The notes under the pieces: model-generated
What the model saw: only the letters and a program-made list of their open reading frames with translations
Database searches by the model: none
What the model was told of the DNA's origin: nothing
Made by a program: the position numbers and the translations under genes
Assembly (NCBI RefSeq): GCF_002865645.1
Contig: NW_020194618.1
Coordinates: 898,885-962,884, forward strand
DNA from: Hyaloscypha bicolor E
Taxonomy: Eukaryota > Ascomycota > Leotiomycetes > Helotiales > Hyaloscyphaceae
DNA: 64,000 nucleotides
Direction: 5' to 3'
Shown: in pieces, positions 45,435 through 56,273 of the stretch
How positions within the stretch are numbered: the first letter of the stretch is position 1
Layout of the letters: the number at the start of each line of letters is the position of its first letter

Positions 45435-47634
45435 TTAGCATATCGTCACATCGGCTGTCTTCCAGGACTCAGGATCAGTTTTATCCAATACACAAATCCC
45501 GAGCCGCTCAAAGGTCCCCGATTGTGCTGATATCAACCCCAATACTAATGCAGTGCGTGATGCAATATACAAGCAATGCAGCCCCTCATAAGTAAAGCAT
45601 TCTTGTCCTAGAGCGGTCCTGCCGTTAACTTCACCTCTCCTCCTAGACGAGATCTCAACGCCCCCATCTTCTCTTAAAACATCCACCGACTCTACATCCG
45701 CATCCAAATGGAGTTGCAACACGTTGCCCACCGGAAGCTGCAACTTGAAACCCATCTCCAAACGTCCTTGATCTCCCATGACGAGACTGCGAATGAGTTT
45801 AACTCCATCCATAACTTTTGCTTGAAATGTGATAGAGGCAAAATGTGGATGGCCAAATGGGTTGCTTGGCGGCGATAGATATTCGACCCTGGTGACTTTT
45901 GGACAGTGTGCCAAGGTAACCTTTCTTAAGTGTAGGTGGGAGACACTCCCTTGAACAGACGCCCAACTCCAAGACGGTGCTCCTGGTATAACCCCTTTCG
46001 CCTCAATACAGAGCCAAAGAAGCCCTCTGCTTTCCAGATCTGCTCTCCAAATTCCAGCCAGATACTGGTCTGACAATTTCTTGGAGAACTCAAACGCGAC
46101 GGCAGACAGTGCTACAAGCCTGTCGGAAGACTTGGTTAGTTGGCGCTTGGAGTAAGGCTCAACAACATTCCTGCGCCAGGCGCCGAGCAACCTCGTGTTT
46201 GTTATATCCTGCTCCATTTCCGTTTCAGATTGTATTTTCGGGGAGCGTGCACGACGTTCCTAGTAGTGAGGATTTCGGAATGAATTTGAGAGTCGTGCGA
46301 GGTGAAACACTCGCATTCAAGCCTAGAGGTGCATTCCCAACAGACCTCGCGAATTCCAAACGATACAAAACGCCTTGCCAAAACTCTTTCCTGGTAAGCC
46401 CAAGCTCTGGACTCGAGTGGTCCTTCCATTGCTGGCCGAAAAGCTTCTCGGTTCGTTGTGTATGGGTTGTGCGGTAGACTTGAACGATAGCAAACCACCC
46501 AAGATGTTTCTTGAGGTCCAGTACGGGCTGCTAGATTTACTGTACCTTCGAAATACTCATGACGCCGGCCCAAAAACCCGAAGGACCCATCAGCAACCGA
46601 TGTCGCGCCAATTACAAGGTCCGCATTGCCGTAGACGGTCGCCATAAGGCCAGATTCTCGTTCCCAATCTTCAGTATCGTCCTGGATGATACACAGCGAA
46701 TCTATCCACATATAAGAATATCCTAGATATCTGCTAACCTTGATAGCGTCTCGAAATGATGGGGAAAGGCAAGCTTCAGGGACTCCGGATTTGCAATGTT
46801 CCTCGAAATTTGAGTGAAGAGTTCTTGGAGGCTGGATGCTACTGGTGCAATTCCCCCAACAATGGCTGAGTGCCACGAAATACCCGCATTCATCACTGGT
46901 AGCCACTAATTTTGGATTAATAGAGCCTATGTCAAGGATGCGGGTTGGAAGACGTGATTCGTTGTGAATAGAGCAGCCTTGGCTGTTGTGATGAGTCTTG
47001 CATTCGTGAAGCCAGCCCTGGATAAGATTGAGGCATTGTTTCGATCCAAACTGTAACGCAAGATCTCGGCGCAGTGGAAGACCTGGAAGAGGGTTTTGAG
47101 TATCTGTAGAAGCATGTGAGCCAAAGTAATATCCTTTGCTTTTTAATCAAGGATTGTTTGATCATCGAATTAGCGTAGAAAGTAGGCAAAAATGAAGTAG
47201 GGTCTACCTTGTGTGGCATAGAATTCAACTTCCCATAGCTTGTTACGGAGGTTTTCTCGAAGGTCGTAGCCCGTCGCACGAATACAATGGGGAAAGTCCT
47301 CACGTTTCGGACTGATACGAAATTGGACTAGGTTAGAATGCCGCAGGTTTTGATCCTGTTCGATATCCGGGCAGAGCTTTGTGACGAGTCCGCAAAGGAT
47401 GCAGCCTGACTTTGCACCGGAATTCCAGCGTTCAACTGTCTGCTCGACGTGACGAGATTTCAGAGACTTTGGCTCGCTGACAAGACTTTGCAGGTGTCCT
47501 AGCGGGTTTGCCAGCCACAGTTCGCATTCTTCACATTGCTTATGAACAAGGTCCTCGAACCCGGGAAGCGGCTCAACCCCAAAAGGTTGGCATTCGGCAG
47601 TTAGAGATGTCATGGAAATACTCTCCGAACCCAT
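45435..47634 (-). CDS. HET-domain protein
   Basis: Three exons, 47634-47208, 47103-46256 and 46208-45435, total 2049 nt, encoding 682 residues with exact phases. The N-terminal region has CEECELW and SGCILCGL cysteine pairs, then WLHECKTHHNSQGC, as usual just before a HET domain. The HET core follows: YFVALSHCWGNC, SFRDAIKVSRYLGYSYMWID, SLCIIQDDTEDWERESGLMA, and later PLESRAWAYQERVLARRFV. The C-terminal part contains SKRQLTKSSDRLVALSAVAF, YLAGIWRADL and APSWSWASVQG, typical of this family. The domain drives heterokaryon-incompatibility cell death in several fungi, though most HET genes are untested. Intron 2 uses a GTCGTG donor, unusual but GT. Without it the frame breaks after ILTTRN. Convergent with the GNAT gene. 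Confidence 0.88.
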
Positions 47635-49067
47635 TGTCTGTGCCGTGTACTGGGAGACGATTTCGCTAAGGACGCTCTGTCTGGGAAGGATTTCCGATGC
47701 CGAGACGTTGGGTCAGATGCGGTCTTCGTTGCTGCCTGATGCCTAACTACGAGGAGTAAGGTACGCAATTCGTTCTTGTATCACTAACCTAAGCTTATTT
47801 ATTACCCTAATCGTGTCATACTGTAATATAAGGCCAAAAGTCCTGAACACTACAATAGAACAACCCCGCACCATATGAACTATTGAGAGTTTCAGCCCAC
47901 GGCACGGCCCACTAAGCCAAAACAGCACATCACGTGCGGTCCGCTCTCTTTGCGGAAAGCTCGGTAACGGCTTGGACAAGCGCCACCAGACTAACCTAAA
48001 GTAGCGGCGCTCGGACAGGAACACCAAAACTCTGGCTTTTTCTTTAATTTAGTTCAACTTTATAAGGAAATAATATAATTCAATACTTGTTTTATTTCCT
48101 TATAGCGCTAATTAAGGGGTATTTAAATATAGTTTTTTAAAAGGGTTGAATTAGTAATAAATCTTAAAATTAAAGAAGCTAAAAATTCCATATTTTATAG
48201 CCTAAAGGTAAGCTTAAGAAAGTCTAGAAATTAAGCAAATAAGTTCCTAAAACCAAATATAAGAACCTTATGAGCCCCTAATTTATAGGCCTTATAGGGC
48301 TCAAAAACTAGAATCTAATTAATTAGTATATAAATTTCTTTAAATTAAAATTCTATCTTAGGGAATCTTTTTATTATAAGTTAGGAAGCACTTGACCGGA
48401 ATACTAGGGTTATAATATACTAACTTATGCTTATATTAAAAAATATAACTTAACATTTTTGAAGAGCTTAGGTAGCCAATTACAAGTTTATTAACACCCC
48501 TGCCCCAATCGACACCCCTAATCGACACCCGGGGGGGGGAGGCGTCAGGGTTTCCGGGGGGGTGATGTGACGGCGCTGGCTGGGGGCCAAAGGGGGGTGG
48601 CTGTCACATGACTGGTTTCACCTAGCTAGCCGGCGTTTCAGTGGTTTTAGCTAGTATTTCCCTCCTTTTATCCCCTCTCCTTCTCTCTCTCTCTCCTTCT
48701 TCTCTTTAGCTTAGTATTTTCAATACATGAGATTCTTGGATCTTTGAGCCCTGGCCATTGCCTCGATCCCGCCGTCACAGGGGGTTTACATTTTCCCCTT
48801 TACCGCCTAAAATCCAGCCCTAGTGTCGCTTAAAAACGCGATTTTAACGATAGTTAGTAATACGGTTGTATCAGCACTGTGACTAAGGAATTTGACAATG
48901 ATAAAAGTTTCGTAATCGCAGAGATTCTTTTCATCACGAAAACCTGATTTGGAATTTTGTGAGCTGTTAACACAGGCAAGTTGCCGGTTTTACATCTCTT
49001 CTCTAGCAAAGTCCATTCGCAGTTCAAAACTTGCTCTTTTACTATTCTGTGCTCAACATTGCTCAAC
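47635..49067. other. Intergenic: RIP-like AT block and G-run segment
   Basis: 48040-48480 is AT-rich with stops in every frame. 48485-48600 contains G/C homopolymer runs (CCCGGGGGGGGG at about 48526) and a repeated AATCGACACCC. 48670-48712 is a CT-rich microsatellite. A minus frame at 47743-48027 is motif-free. From 48850 on is the leader of the FAD-enzyme gene. Confidence 0.45.
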
Positions 49068-50920
49068 ATGGCATCTACCTCTCCAAGCTCGACCATTGAT
49101 TGTGACGTGGTAGTTGTCGGAGGAGGGAATGCGGGATTTTCTGCCGCCATATCTGCTGCGCAGTCAGGATCTGGAAGAGTCCTCCTAATTGACAAATGCC
49201 CAGAGGAGTGGGCCGGAGGTAACTCGCATTTCACGGCAGGGGCATTCCGTACCGTACACCACGGGTTGAAAGATATTATCCCTCTTGTAAATAACGTCGA
49301 TACTGGAACAACAAATATCATCGATCTGGCCCCTTATACTCGAGACGATTTCCTTGCAGACCTGTCTCGCATCACACATGGACGATTCGAGCCAGAATTG
49401 GGCAAAACTTTGATCGAAGAGTCAAATGACACTGTCAAATGGCTTGCTAGAAACGGTGTCAGATTCCAACTCTCGTTCAACCGCCAAGCCTACAAGATCG
49501 ATGGCAGATTCAAATTTTGGGGTGGCATGTGCCTCAAAACCGAGGATGGCGGGAAAGGGCTGATTCTTGATCATCAGAGAGCGGCGAAGAAACACGGAGT
49601 GACCGTACTATACTCGACGGCGGCCAAGAACATCCTTCTGGATTCGAGGACTGGTGCTTTCGAATCATTACTGGCATCAGATAAAGATGGGAACTCGCTC
49701 CTCATCAACGCTAAAGCAGTAATTCTTGCCGGTGAGTCACCCGGTTTCGTTTCCACGTGTATTTTTATATTTGAGAGTTTTATTAATGACCTGTATTCAG
49801 CGGGTGGGTTTGAAGCAAATCCACGTATGAGGTCGCAATATCTTGGCCCTGGCTGGGATCTTGCTTATGTTCGAGGTACACCGTACAATACTGGAGAGTG
49901 TCTAGAAATGGCCATTCGAGATGTTTCAGCAAAGCAAGCAGGGCAATGGTCCGGGTGCCATTCAGTGGCTTGGGATGCCAATGCACCTGCCAACACTGGA
50001 GACCGAGAGATCTCAAACGAGTTTACCAAATCTGGCTATCCTTTGGGCATCACAATTAACAACCTGGGAGTGAGCAACCATTTCCTGCGCTTTTTGCTTT
50101 CATCAAGTTATCAACTGCCGATTTGCCTTGACATGGCTCGCATGACTCCCCAAGAAGCCTTCGAGTTGAATTCACAGTACCCATTGTTGTTTTGTTTTAA
50201 CCACATCCAGATTTGGATGGTTTTAGCTGACTTGACTTCTAGGAGCGCTTCTTTGACGAGGGCAGTGACATCCGCAACTACACCTACGCCAAATTTGGAC
50301 GTGCTATTCTAGCCCAGCCACAAGGAACAGCCTTCCAGGTATGGGATTCGAAAGGCATCCCATGGCTTCGAGACGAAGAATATCGAGACGAAATTGTGCA
50401 CAAGATCCGTGCGTCCACCATCGAAGAACTGGCTCAGAAATGTGCCCAGTCTTATGGATTGGAAAACCCGAGACAATTTGTGGAGACTGTGAAGGAGTAC
50501 AACAATGCGATTTACCAGCATCGGAAAGAGTTTGGTGATTTGAAGTGGGACCCTGCTGTTAAAGATGGATTATCAACCCAATCCTCTAAGAAATCCCTCA
50601 AAGTGCCGAAATCCAATTGGGCATTAACTGTTGACGAGGGTCCGTTTCTAGCAGTCAAGGTGGGGTGTGGCGTGACTTTTACATTTGGGGGTCTTGCTGT
50701 TGACCCAAAGACGGCTGGGGTTATCTCATTGACTGGACGAACTGTGCCAGGCGTATTTTGTGCTGGTGAGATGGTTGGTGGGATATTCTATGAGAATTAT
50801 CCAGGTGGAAGTGGATTGACATCAGGAGCGGTATTTGGTCGAAAGGCTGGCATCAATGCTGCGTTACATTCCGCTGGAAAGGCGGCGGGGACCACGCAAC
50901 GAGTACTCTCTCGATTATAG
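49068..50920 (+). CDS. FAD-dependent dehydrogenase, fumarate-reductase/TcuA-like flavoprotein
   Basis: Three exons, 49068-49731, 49801-50069 and 50243-50920, total 1611 nt, encoding 536 residues in phase. The start ATG 49068 lies just before the Rossmann strand. The N-terminal dinucleotide motif is VVVVGGGNAGFSAAISAA, followed by LLIDKCPEEWAGGNSHFTAG (FAD-contact and Gly-Gly-Asn segments). Mid-protein are VILAAGGFEANPRM and TINNLGERFFDEGSDIRNYT, and near the end GVFCAGEMVGGIFYENYPGG and SGLTSGAVFGRKAG. This is the FAD_binding_2 / flavocytochrome-c family. The gapless NYPGGSGLTSGAVFGR end resembles tricarballylate dehydrogenase TcuA and fungal homologs. The reaction is probably oxidation or reduction of a C-C bond next to a carboxylate; the substrate is unknown. 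No heme domain or signal peptide. A TcuB-like partner is not nearby. Confidence 0.88.
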
Positions 50921-52298
50921 GCCCCTTTTCACATAGCTGCGGGCTTCAAGTAGTCTTACATTGAACACTGCTTAGACTCTTAGGTGCTGGTACTGCTCAG
51001 AATCAGGAATATCAAATTCGAAATCTGGGATCACAGCATGGGCAATTTTAATCTCCATCTTGAAGTGTAGCTGTTCCTGTTCTGGCAACGACAGAGGATG
51101 AGTGAACGAGAGTGATACTAGGTGAGTGAGTTAAACCATGAAGAGGCATAAACTATGGGGTTCCTGTCCTAAAGCTGCTTTCCAAGCCAAAAAAAAAAAA
51201 AGGAAAGGGATCCATATCGAAATTCCGGATTCTTCAGGGGCTCGCTAAAAGCCCCCTTTCCCCTTTCCTAATATCTAGTTGATCCAATAACTTCGCAAGG
51301 ACCCCCTCCAAAAATAACTTAAGGTTAGGTGAAATTGGCCCTTACCATGGTTGGCGGACCTAAATCTAAGAAAGTATAATATAAAGAGGGCAGGAATAAG
51401 CAACTAATAATACACAGCGAAGTAGAAGCAAAACCGAACTTTATTGAAACAATTCTGTATGTCAGGCTCAGGCATCCTGAACAATCAATAGATCTTAACG
51501 GATAAAAGGTTCAAGCCAAATCGGATTATAGCTATTGCGCTAATTACTTTATTCAGATCTTTCTTGCTTACTTTTCTTGCGTTCAAAATACCAAACGACT
51601 TCGCTGCTTATTTCTCACTCCTCCTCTATCACAATTGCAAGGATTAAGCTTAAACGCCACGCTGACAAAAGAAACAGCGTTTAATATTACCGGCTCGCTC
51701 TTGTAATGAGAATGCATTGCGCTTTTGCTCCTCGCTGTCGGGTCTGGTCGCATTACTCACCGAGTCTTGGGAAACAAGCGGTCAGCAAGAACAATCTTTC
51801 TACACCTGGTGACAAACTATTACTCAAAATTCCGCAGCTTAATGTAATGGTAATGGAAAAAAGTGATGTGTAATATTGGCCTGATCATTCTTTTCAGTCT
51901 TTCATGCCAAGGTGTTGCGTTTGCATTCCTCGCTCTCTGGTGAAGCTGTATAAAAATTTCCAGACCGGGTTGAATCATGCGTTTATTGATTTGAAGACTT
52001 ACTGCTGCACAATCCACAACTTCCGTAATAGCAACGGCAAGCCTCATTGCTCGCTTTCGCTCGTATAGGTCCGTTGTCTACAGCGTTGTATCAGTATACT
52101 CTTTCGCTCCAAGCATACTGCTCTGTCGCCTATAAAGATTCTAACTTCCTTCTATCCCTGCTCACATAATAACCTTCATTAATCACAGCTTTTCTCTCGA
52201 AAAGTTCCCCGCAGCGTGTCATCAAACATATTTCATCAATTCTCGTTCCAACTCGTAATGCAGCCATTCCACCTAAGACTACTAACAATATGATAAAC
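50921..52298. other. Intergenic, no supported gene
   Basis: 1.4 kb containing a short poly-A tract (about 51189-51200) and only motif-free frames (51820-52047 and 52130-52312, minus). It presumably holds the 3' UTRs of the flanking convergent genes. Confidence 0.4.
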
Positions 52299-55200
52299 TT
52301 AAGTGCTACCACGCCCAGGATCAGCAGAATGTTCTGAAGAGGTTCGTGCTGCTAAAGTCCTGAATCCAACAATAGGAAGCCTCGTCTTGAGCACCAAACT
52401 CGAGCAAATCACACTCAGCGAACTCAACGCCATCGCCAAACTCGCCCACACCGGCCCCAGTCTCGGGTGTCCCCTCGCAGGATACGCCGCCCCCGCCGCA
52501 ATAGGCAATAAAACAACGTTGTACACCAGCGCCCACCCAAAGTTGAACTTGACTCTCCTAAATACGGCCCTTGAAAGCATAACAAGCGTAAGCAGGGAGT
52601 TCAGATTTGAGGACAAAAGCACGAATTTGGCGCTCGCGATCGCAACGTCTGAGCCAGAACCAATGGCGATGCCTGCGTCAGAGGCAGCGAGGGCAGGGGC
52701 ATCGTTAATCCCATCGCCAACCATGGCGACGGTTGCGGGGCCAGGTCTGCCGTTGCGTTTGGGAGATGTGGATTGCAGAAGCCGGAGCTGGTCTGCTTTT
52801 TCGGAGGGGAGCACGTTGGCGATTATGTTGGTGGCGGGGATGGAGAGTTGGGAGCCGACGGCGACGGCGGTCTCAGCATTGTCGCCAGTTATCATCCAGA
52901 TGCTTAGGCCTTGGGAGCGGAGGGCGGAGAGGACGGAAAAGGCTTCGGGACGGAGGGGGTCGGTGGTCGAGAAGAGGGCGGCGAGCTTGAATGGGGATTC
53001 ATTCTCGGAAGAGAGTGATAGGGGGCGGAGGGCTAGGTAGGCAATGCTCTTCCCAGCTGCTTTCCATGTCGAAGTCAGATCAGAATGAGACCTATCTATG
53101 GCAGTATCGAGTGATGAGATGAAGGCTTCACTGCCAATGGCAGCTTCGTATCGGCTATCATTGGTGGATGTGTGGATGGTAAAGGTGCCTCTAAGACCCC
53201 GTCCAGGCTGTTCCTCAATGGTAGATTGTGAGATACTGGCGCGGTGTTGTTGGGCGGAGAGGGTAGCAATGGCTTTCGCAATGGGGTGACTTGAGGATTC
53301 TTCCAGCGCTTGCGCGATTGCCCAGATAATCTTGCCTTCCTCTTCACTTGCTGCCAGAATGACATGATCCGTAACTTTCGGATTTCCACCCTCAGTTAAA
53401 GTTCCGGTTTTATCAAAGACAATCACATCGAGAGCAGATGCCTCTTGAAATGCTTCTCCTCCTCCCTTAACCAGTATTCCGTGCTGAGCCGCCAATCCAG
53501 AGCCAACGAACAATGCCGTGGGAGCTGCAAGTGCAATTCCACAGGGGCAAGCGCCGACGAATACTGCAATGGAAAATTGCATTGCCCAGAACGCCCAGCC
53601 TCCGGTATCAGTGTCTCGCCAGCTTTCCGGGAGGATCCCGCCTTGCCCAAGTCCAAACCAGATGACAAAAGTCAATATCGCAATGAAAGTGATCACAGGA
53701 ACGAAATATCCAGTCAAAATATCGGCAACTCTTTCCACAGGAGCCCGTTTAGTCTGCCCTTCTCTGACAACCTTAACGATTTGGTCGAGCATAGAAGCAC
53801 CTGAGACACCACTGACTTGCACACTAATGGGATTTCCGATGTTGACTGTGCCAGCAAAGACTTGATCACCAATTTTCTTTGTGATAGGACGAGACTCTCC
53901 TGTTAATGAGCTCTCGTCAAAGATAGAGACACCCAAGACAACCGTTCCATCAGCTGGTGGGGAGGCGCCATGCAGAACTCGAACTACATCGCCGACCTCG
54001 AGAAGGTCTACGTTGATGGTATCGATATTGGCCGCCGGAAGAGAGGACTGGTTCTCTGCAGAAGAATTATTCAAGTCTGGGTTTGATCTCACAAGCAAAG
54101 CTTCCGTGGGTCTTAGGTTTCCAAGCAGCGTTACAGCATCGCCGGTCTTGGCTTTGCTATACGCCTCCAGGTAACGACCAGCGAGAATAAACATTGTCAA
54201 GAAGATAACTGCATCAAAGTAGGTAGAAGTCTGCACACGCTGGCCAGTTTCTCGAGCATTCACAGCTAGGACGGCGATGGAAGGGAAGTACGCCACAGAT
54301 GTACCGGCTGACATGAGCAGATTCATGCTGCCAAAACGGTAAAATCGTCGCAAAATTGGCACCTTGCTATTTCGGCTCCATAATGCTTGAATTTCCTTGC
54401 CTGCTCGGACGTGGAAGATGTCGGCAGCGAAGAACATGACAGGTGTTGCGAGGAAGAAGAGCGCCCACTCGACACGTGTGTCGGCACCAGACCACATCCT
54501 TTGCTCGAAGAACATTCGTAGATGGTTGTCGGGTGGGACTAAGCTAACCCAGACTACACTGATCATGAAGGTTGGAATAGCGACGATGAAGCTGAGAAGA
54601 AGTCGGAAGAGGAGGCGTTGACGTTCATGGCGCTGCATGGCTTGAGACCGCTCTTCAATTGTTGGAGGGTGATAAATTGCGGCCATGTATCGGCCGTTCA
54701 GGTTGTGAATGGTGGCAAGTATATCTCTGATACTAATGACACTCTGCTGAGGACAATACGTGACTGTGATTATGGGATGCTTGAGTGAAGCTGATTTGTC
54801 CACGGTGAGAAGTCCTGGGAAGGCCGAGGACAGAGCTTCGATAATCTGCTGCGGGCAGGCATCACAAAACAAGCCTGTAATTTTAATCATGACTGTCCTT
54901 TCGGTCGATTCATTCGCTTTCTGTCCACCAATTTCCACAATGTTCTCAATGTCACAGTCGAACCCTCGGTCCTCGATTCTCTCAATGATCAAACTGATGT
55001 CGTCTTTCTGGCCAGCGAATGTGACTGTTGCACTGTTTGTCAGTAAGCTGACGCTGACGTCCTCCAAGAAGTCGAGCTGCTGTACTCCTTCCGTGATGGA
55101 GAGGATGCATGCTGCACAAGTCATGCCAGCAATGCTGAGAGTAGCGGTAAAGTGTTGGGGTTCAGAGATTGACACTACAAAATCCTTTGATAAATCTTTT

Positions 55201-55646
55201 TCGCCCGAATTTTGGCAGGAGAGGCAATGCTCCAGATGCTTCTCGTTCCGCTTCTCGTTGTTGACGTAAACTGGTAACAAGGCAGGCGTTGTCTGGTGAG
55301 ATGAGATTGTCGATGTCTGTTGACTGAGCGTGGGCGCCGGCCCCCCTGAGGAAGCACGTCCCTCATGTTGCTCATAGATAACTCGACCGAATTCATTTTC
55401 AGTGCGCAATCCCACCACCTCAAATGCGGCATCCGAAAGTGCTCGAGATATCTCATTTCCCCAGTGTTCAGGCGAATGGATCACCGTAAGTTCGTGTGAA
55501 GCGTAGTCGGCAGTAATAGACAATGGCACCAGCAGCAATGTACCGAGAGCATTTTGTATGTGAGAGAGACAGGAAGCACAATGGAGGTTGCGGATCAAGA
55601 TGGTGGTTGTGACGAAGCCTGCGGGGGCGGGGTGCTGAAGTGCCAT
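52299..55646 (-). CDS. CCC2: Copper-transporting P1B-type ATPase (Ccc2/ATP7 type)
   Basis: Single-exon 1115-residue protein from ATG 55646. P1B ATPases move Cu(I) across membranes using ATP. The Ccc2/ATP7 branch loads copper into the Golgi for secreted cuproenzymes, including laccases. Three heavy-metal-binding CxxC modules are present: LHCASC (21-26), GMTCAACI (174-181) and FCDACP (260-265), plus an extra HCLSC at 140-144 between the first two. Eight-helix membrane architecture is expected. Catalytic signatures are all present: TGES (582-585), CPC in helix 6 (700-702), DKTGTL (745-750), the SSSHPIAKA P1B His-Pro motif and GDGINDAPALAASD. No disrupting stop or intron. It could instead be a plasma-membrane exporter in the CrpA class, as the multiple atypical HMAs occur in both. 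The gene symbol is by functional class only. Confidence 0.9.
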   Translation of the reverse strand: MALQHPAPAGFVTTTILIRNLHCASCLSHIQNALGTLLLVPLSITADYASHELTVIHSPEHWGNEISRALSDAAFEVVGLRTENEFGRVIYEQHEGRASSGGPAPTLSQQTSTISSHQTTPALLPVYVNNEKRNEKHLEHCLSCQNSGEKDLSKDFVVSISEPQHFTATLSIAGMTCAACILSITEGVQQLDFLEDVSVSLLTNSATVTFAGQKDDISLIIERIEDRGFDCDIENIVEIGGQKANESTERTVMIKITGLFCDACPQQIIEALSSAFPGLLTVDKSASLKHPIITVTYCPQQSVISIRDILATIHNLNGRYMAAIYHPPTIEERSQAMQRHERQRLLFRLLLSFIVAIPTFMISVVWVSLVPPDNHLRMFFEQRMWSGADTRVEWALFFLATPVMFFAADIFHVRAGKEIQALWSRNSKVPILRRFYRFGSMNLLMSAGTSVAYFPSIAVLAVNARETGQRVQTSTYFDAVIFLTMFILAGRYLEAYSKAKTGDAVTLLGNLRPTEALLVRSNPDLNNSSAENQSSLPAANIDTINVDLLEVGDVVRVLHGASPPADGTVVLGVSIFDESSLTGESRPITKKIGDQVFAGTVNIGNPISVQVSGVSGASMLDQIVKVVREGQTKRAPVERVADILTGYFVPVITFIAILTFVIWFGLGQGGILPESWRDTDTGGWAFWAMQFSIAVFVGACPCGIALAAPTALFVGSGLAAQHGILVKGGGEAFQEASALDVIVFDKTGTLTEGGNPKVTDHVILAASEEEGKIIWAIAQALEESSSHPIAKAIATLSAQQHRASISQSTIEEQPGRGLRGTFTIHTSTNDSRYEAAIGSEAFISSLDTAIDRSHSDLTSTWKAAGKSIAYLALRPLSLSSENESPFKLAALFSTTDPLRPEAFSVLSALRSQGLSIWMITGDNAETAVAVGSQLSIPATNIIANVLPSEKADQLRLLQSTSPKRNGRPGPATVAMVGDGINDAPALAASDAGIAIGSGSDVAIASAKFVLLSSNLNSLLTLVMLSRAVFRRVKFNFGWALVYNVVLLPIAAGAAYPARGHPRLGPVWASLAMALSSLSVICSSLVLKTRLPIVGFRTLAARTSSEHSADPGRGST

Positions 55647-56273
55647 CCGATAACGGCAAGTCCAGTGACCAGTCGTGCGATTGCTCTGCCAGCAGCTATG
55701 CAACCTTTGCGGACAGGGAGTGAAGAGCCGTTTATGTATTGTCCCAGAATAGCGGAGGGCCAGAGCAGTCGCGCAAGAGTGCTAAGAGAAGAATTTTATC
55801 TTGGTGTCTCGACTCCTGAGAGATGTGTTGCCGAGGGTTACTGTAGGCGGGCAGTCCAGCTCACGGCATGGTCCGTAAGCACCTGGTGCACCAAAACCAA
55901 GTACTATTATTACCTGATTGGGTAGCAAGGTAGCACTAGATGCAGGCCCTCCCAGAGCTTTACCAGATTAGGCTAGCTCAATCACGTGCATAGATAACGT
56001 GCATTATTCAAGTTATATTTATGAATATTTATGAATAACTTGAATAATATATGAATTAAATAAGAGTAACAGCCATTATTCAATTTTACTCTATTCATTT
56101 GACACACTGGGTAAAGACACTTCTCTAAAGCTCCTAAATATATATATGGCCTTTACTCCCTTATTTTATCGTCACTGAGTTTCTATCTGGAAAAGGGGCT
56201 CGAGAGGTGTTGGAAGAGACCCATCTTGTGCCCAAAATGCTATAGCATCCCTTGTATATTGTTCTGTGATGCT
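55647..56273. promoter_or_regulatory. Cu-ATPase upstream region with an AT hairpin
   Basis: 630 bp between the start of the Cu-ATPase and the stop of HET protein 2 (both minus), so it contains the ATPase promoter. Notable are ATCACGTGCAT (55981-55991) followed by a near-repeat AACGTGCAT, and a perfect 14-bp inverted repeat ATTATTCAAGTTAT (56003-56016) / ATAACTTGAATAAT (56035-56048). Confidence 0.5.

Noticed and set aside
47743..48027. 94-codon minus-strand frame between HET gene and AT-rich block
   Set aside because: No start context or motif; probably chance in the HET gene's upstream region.
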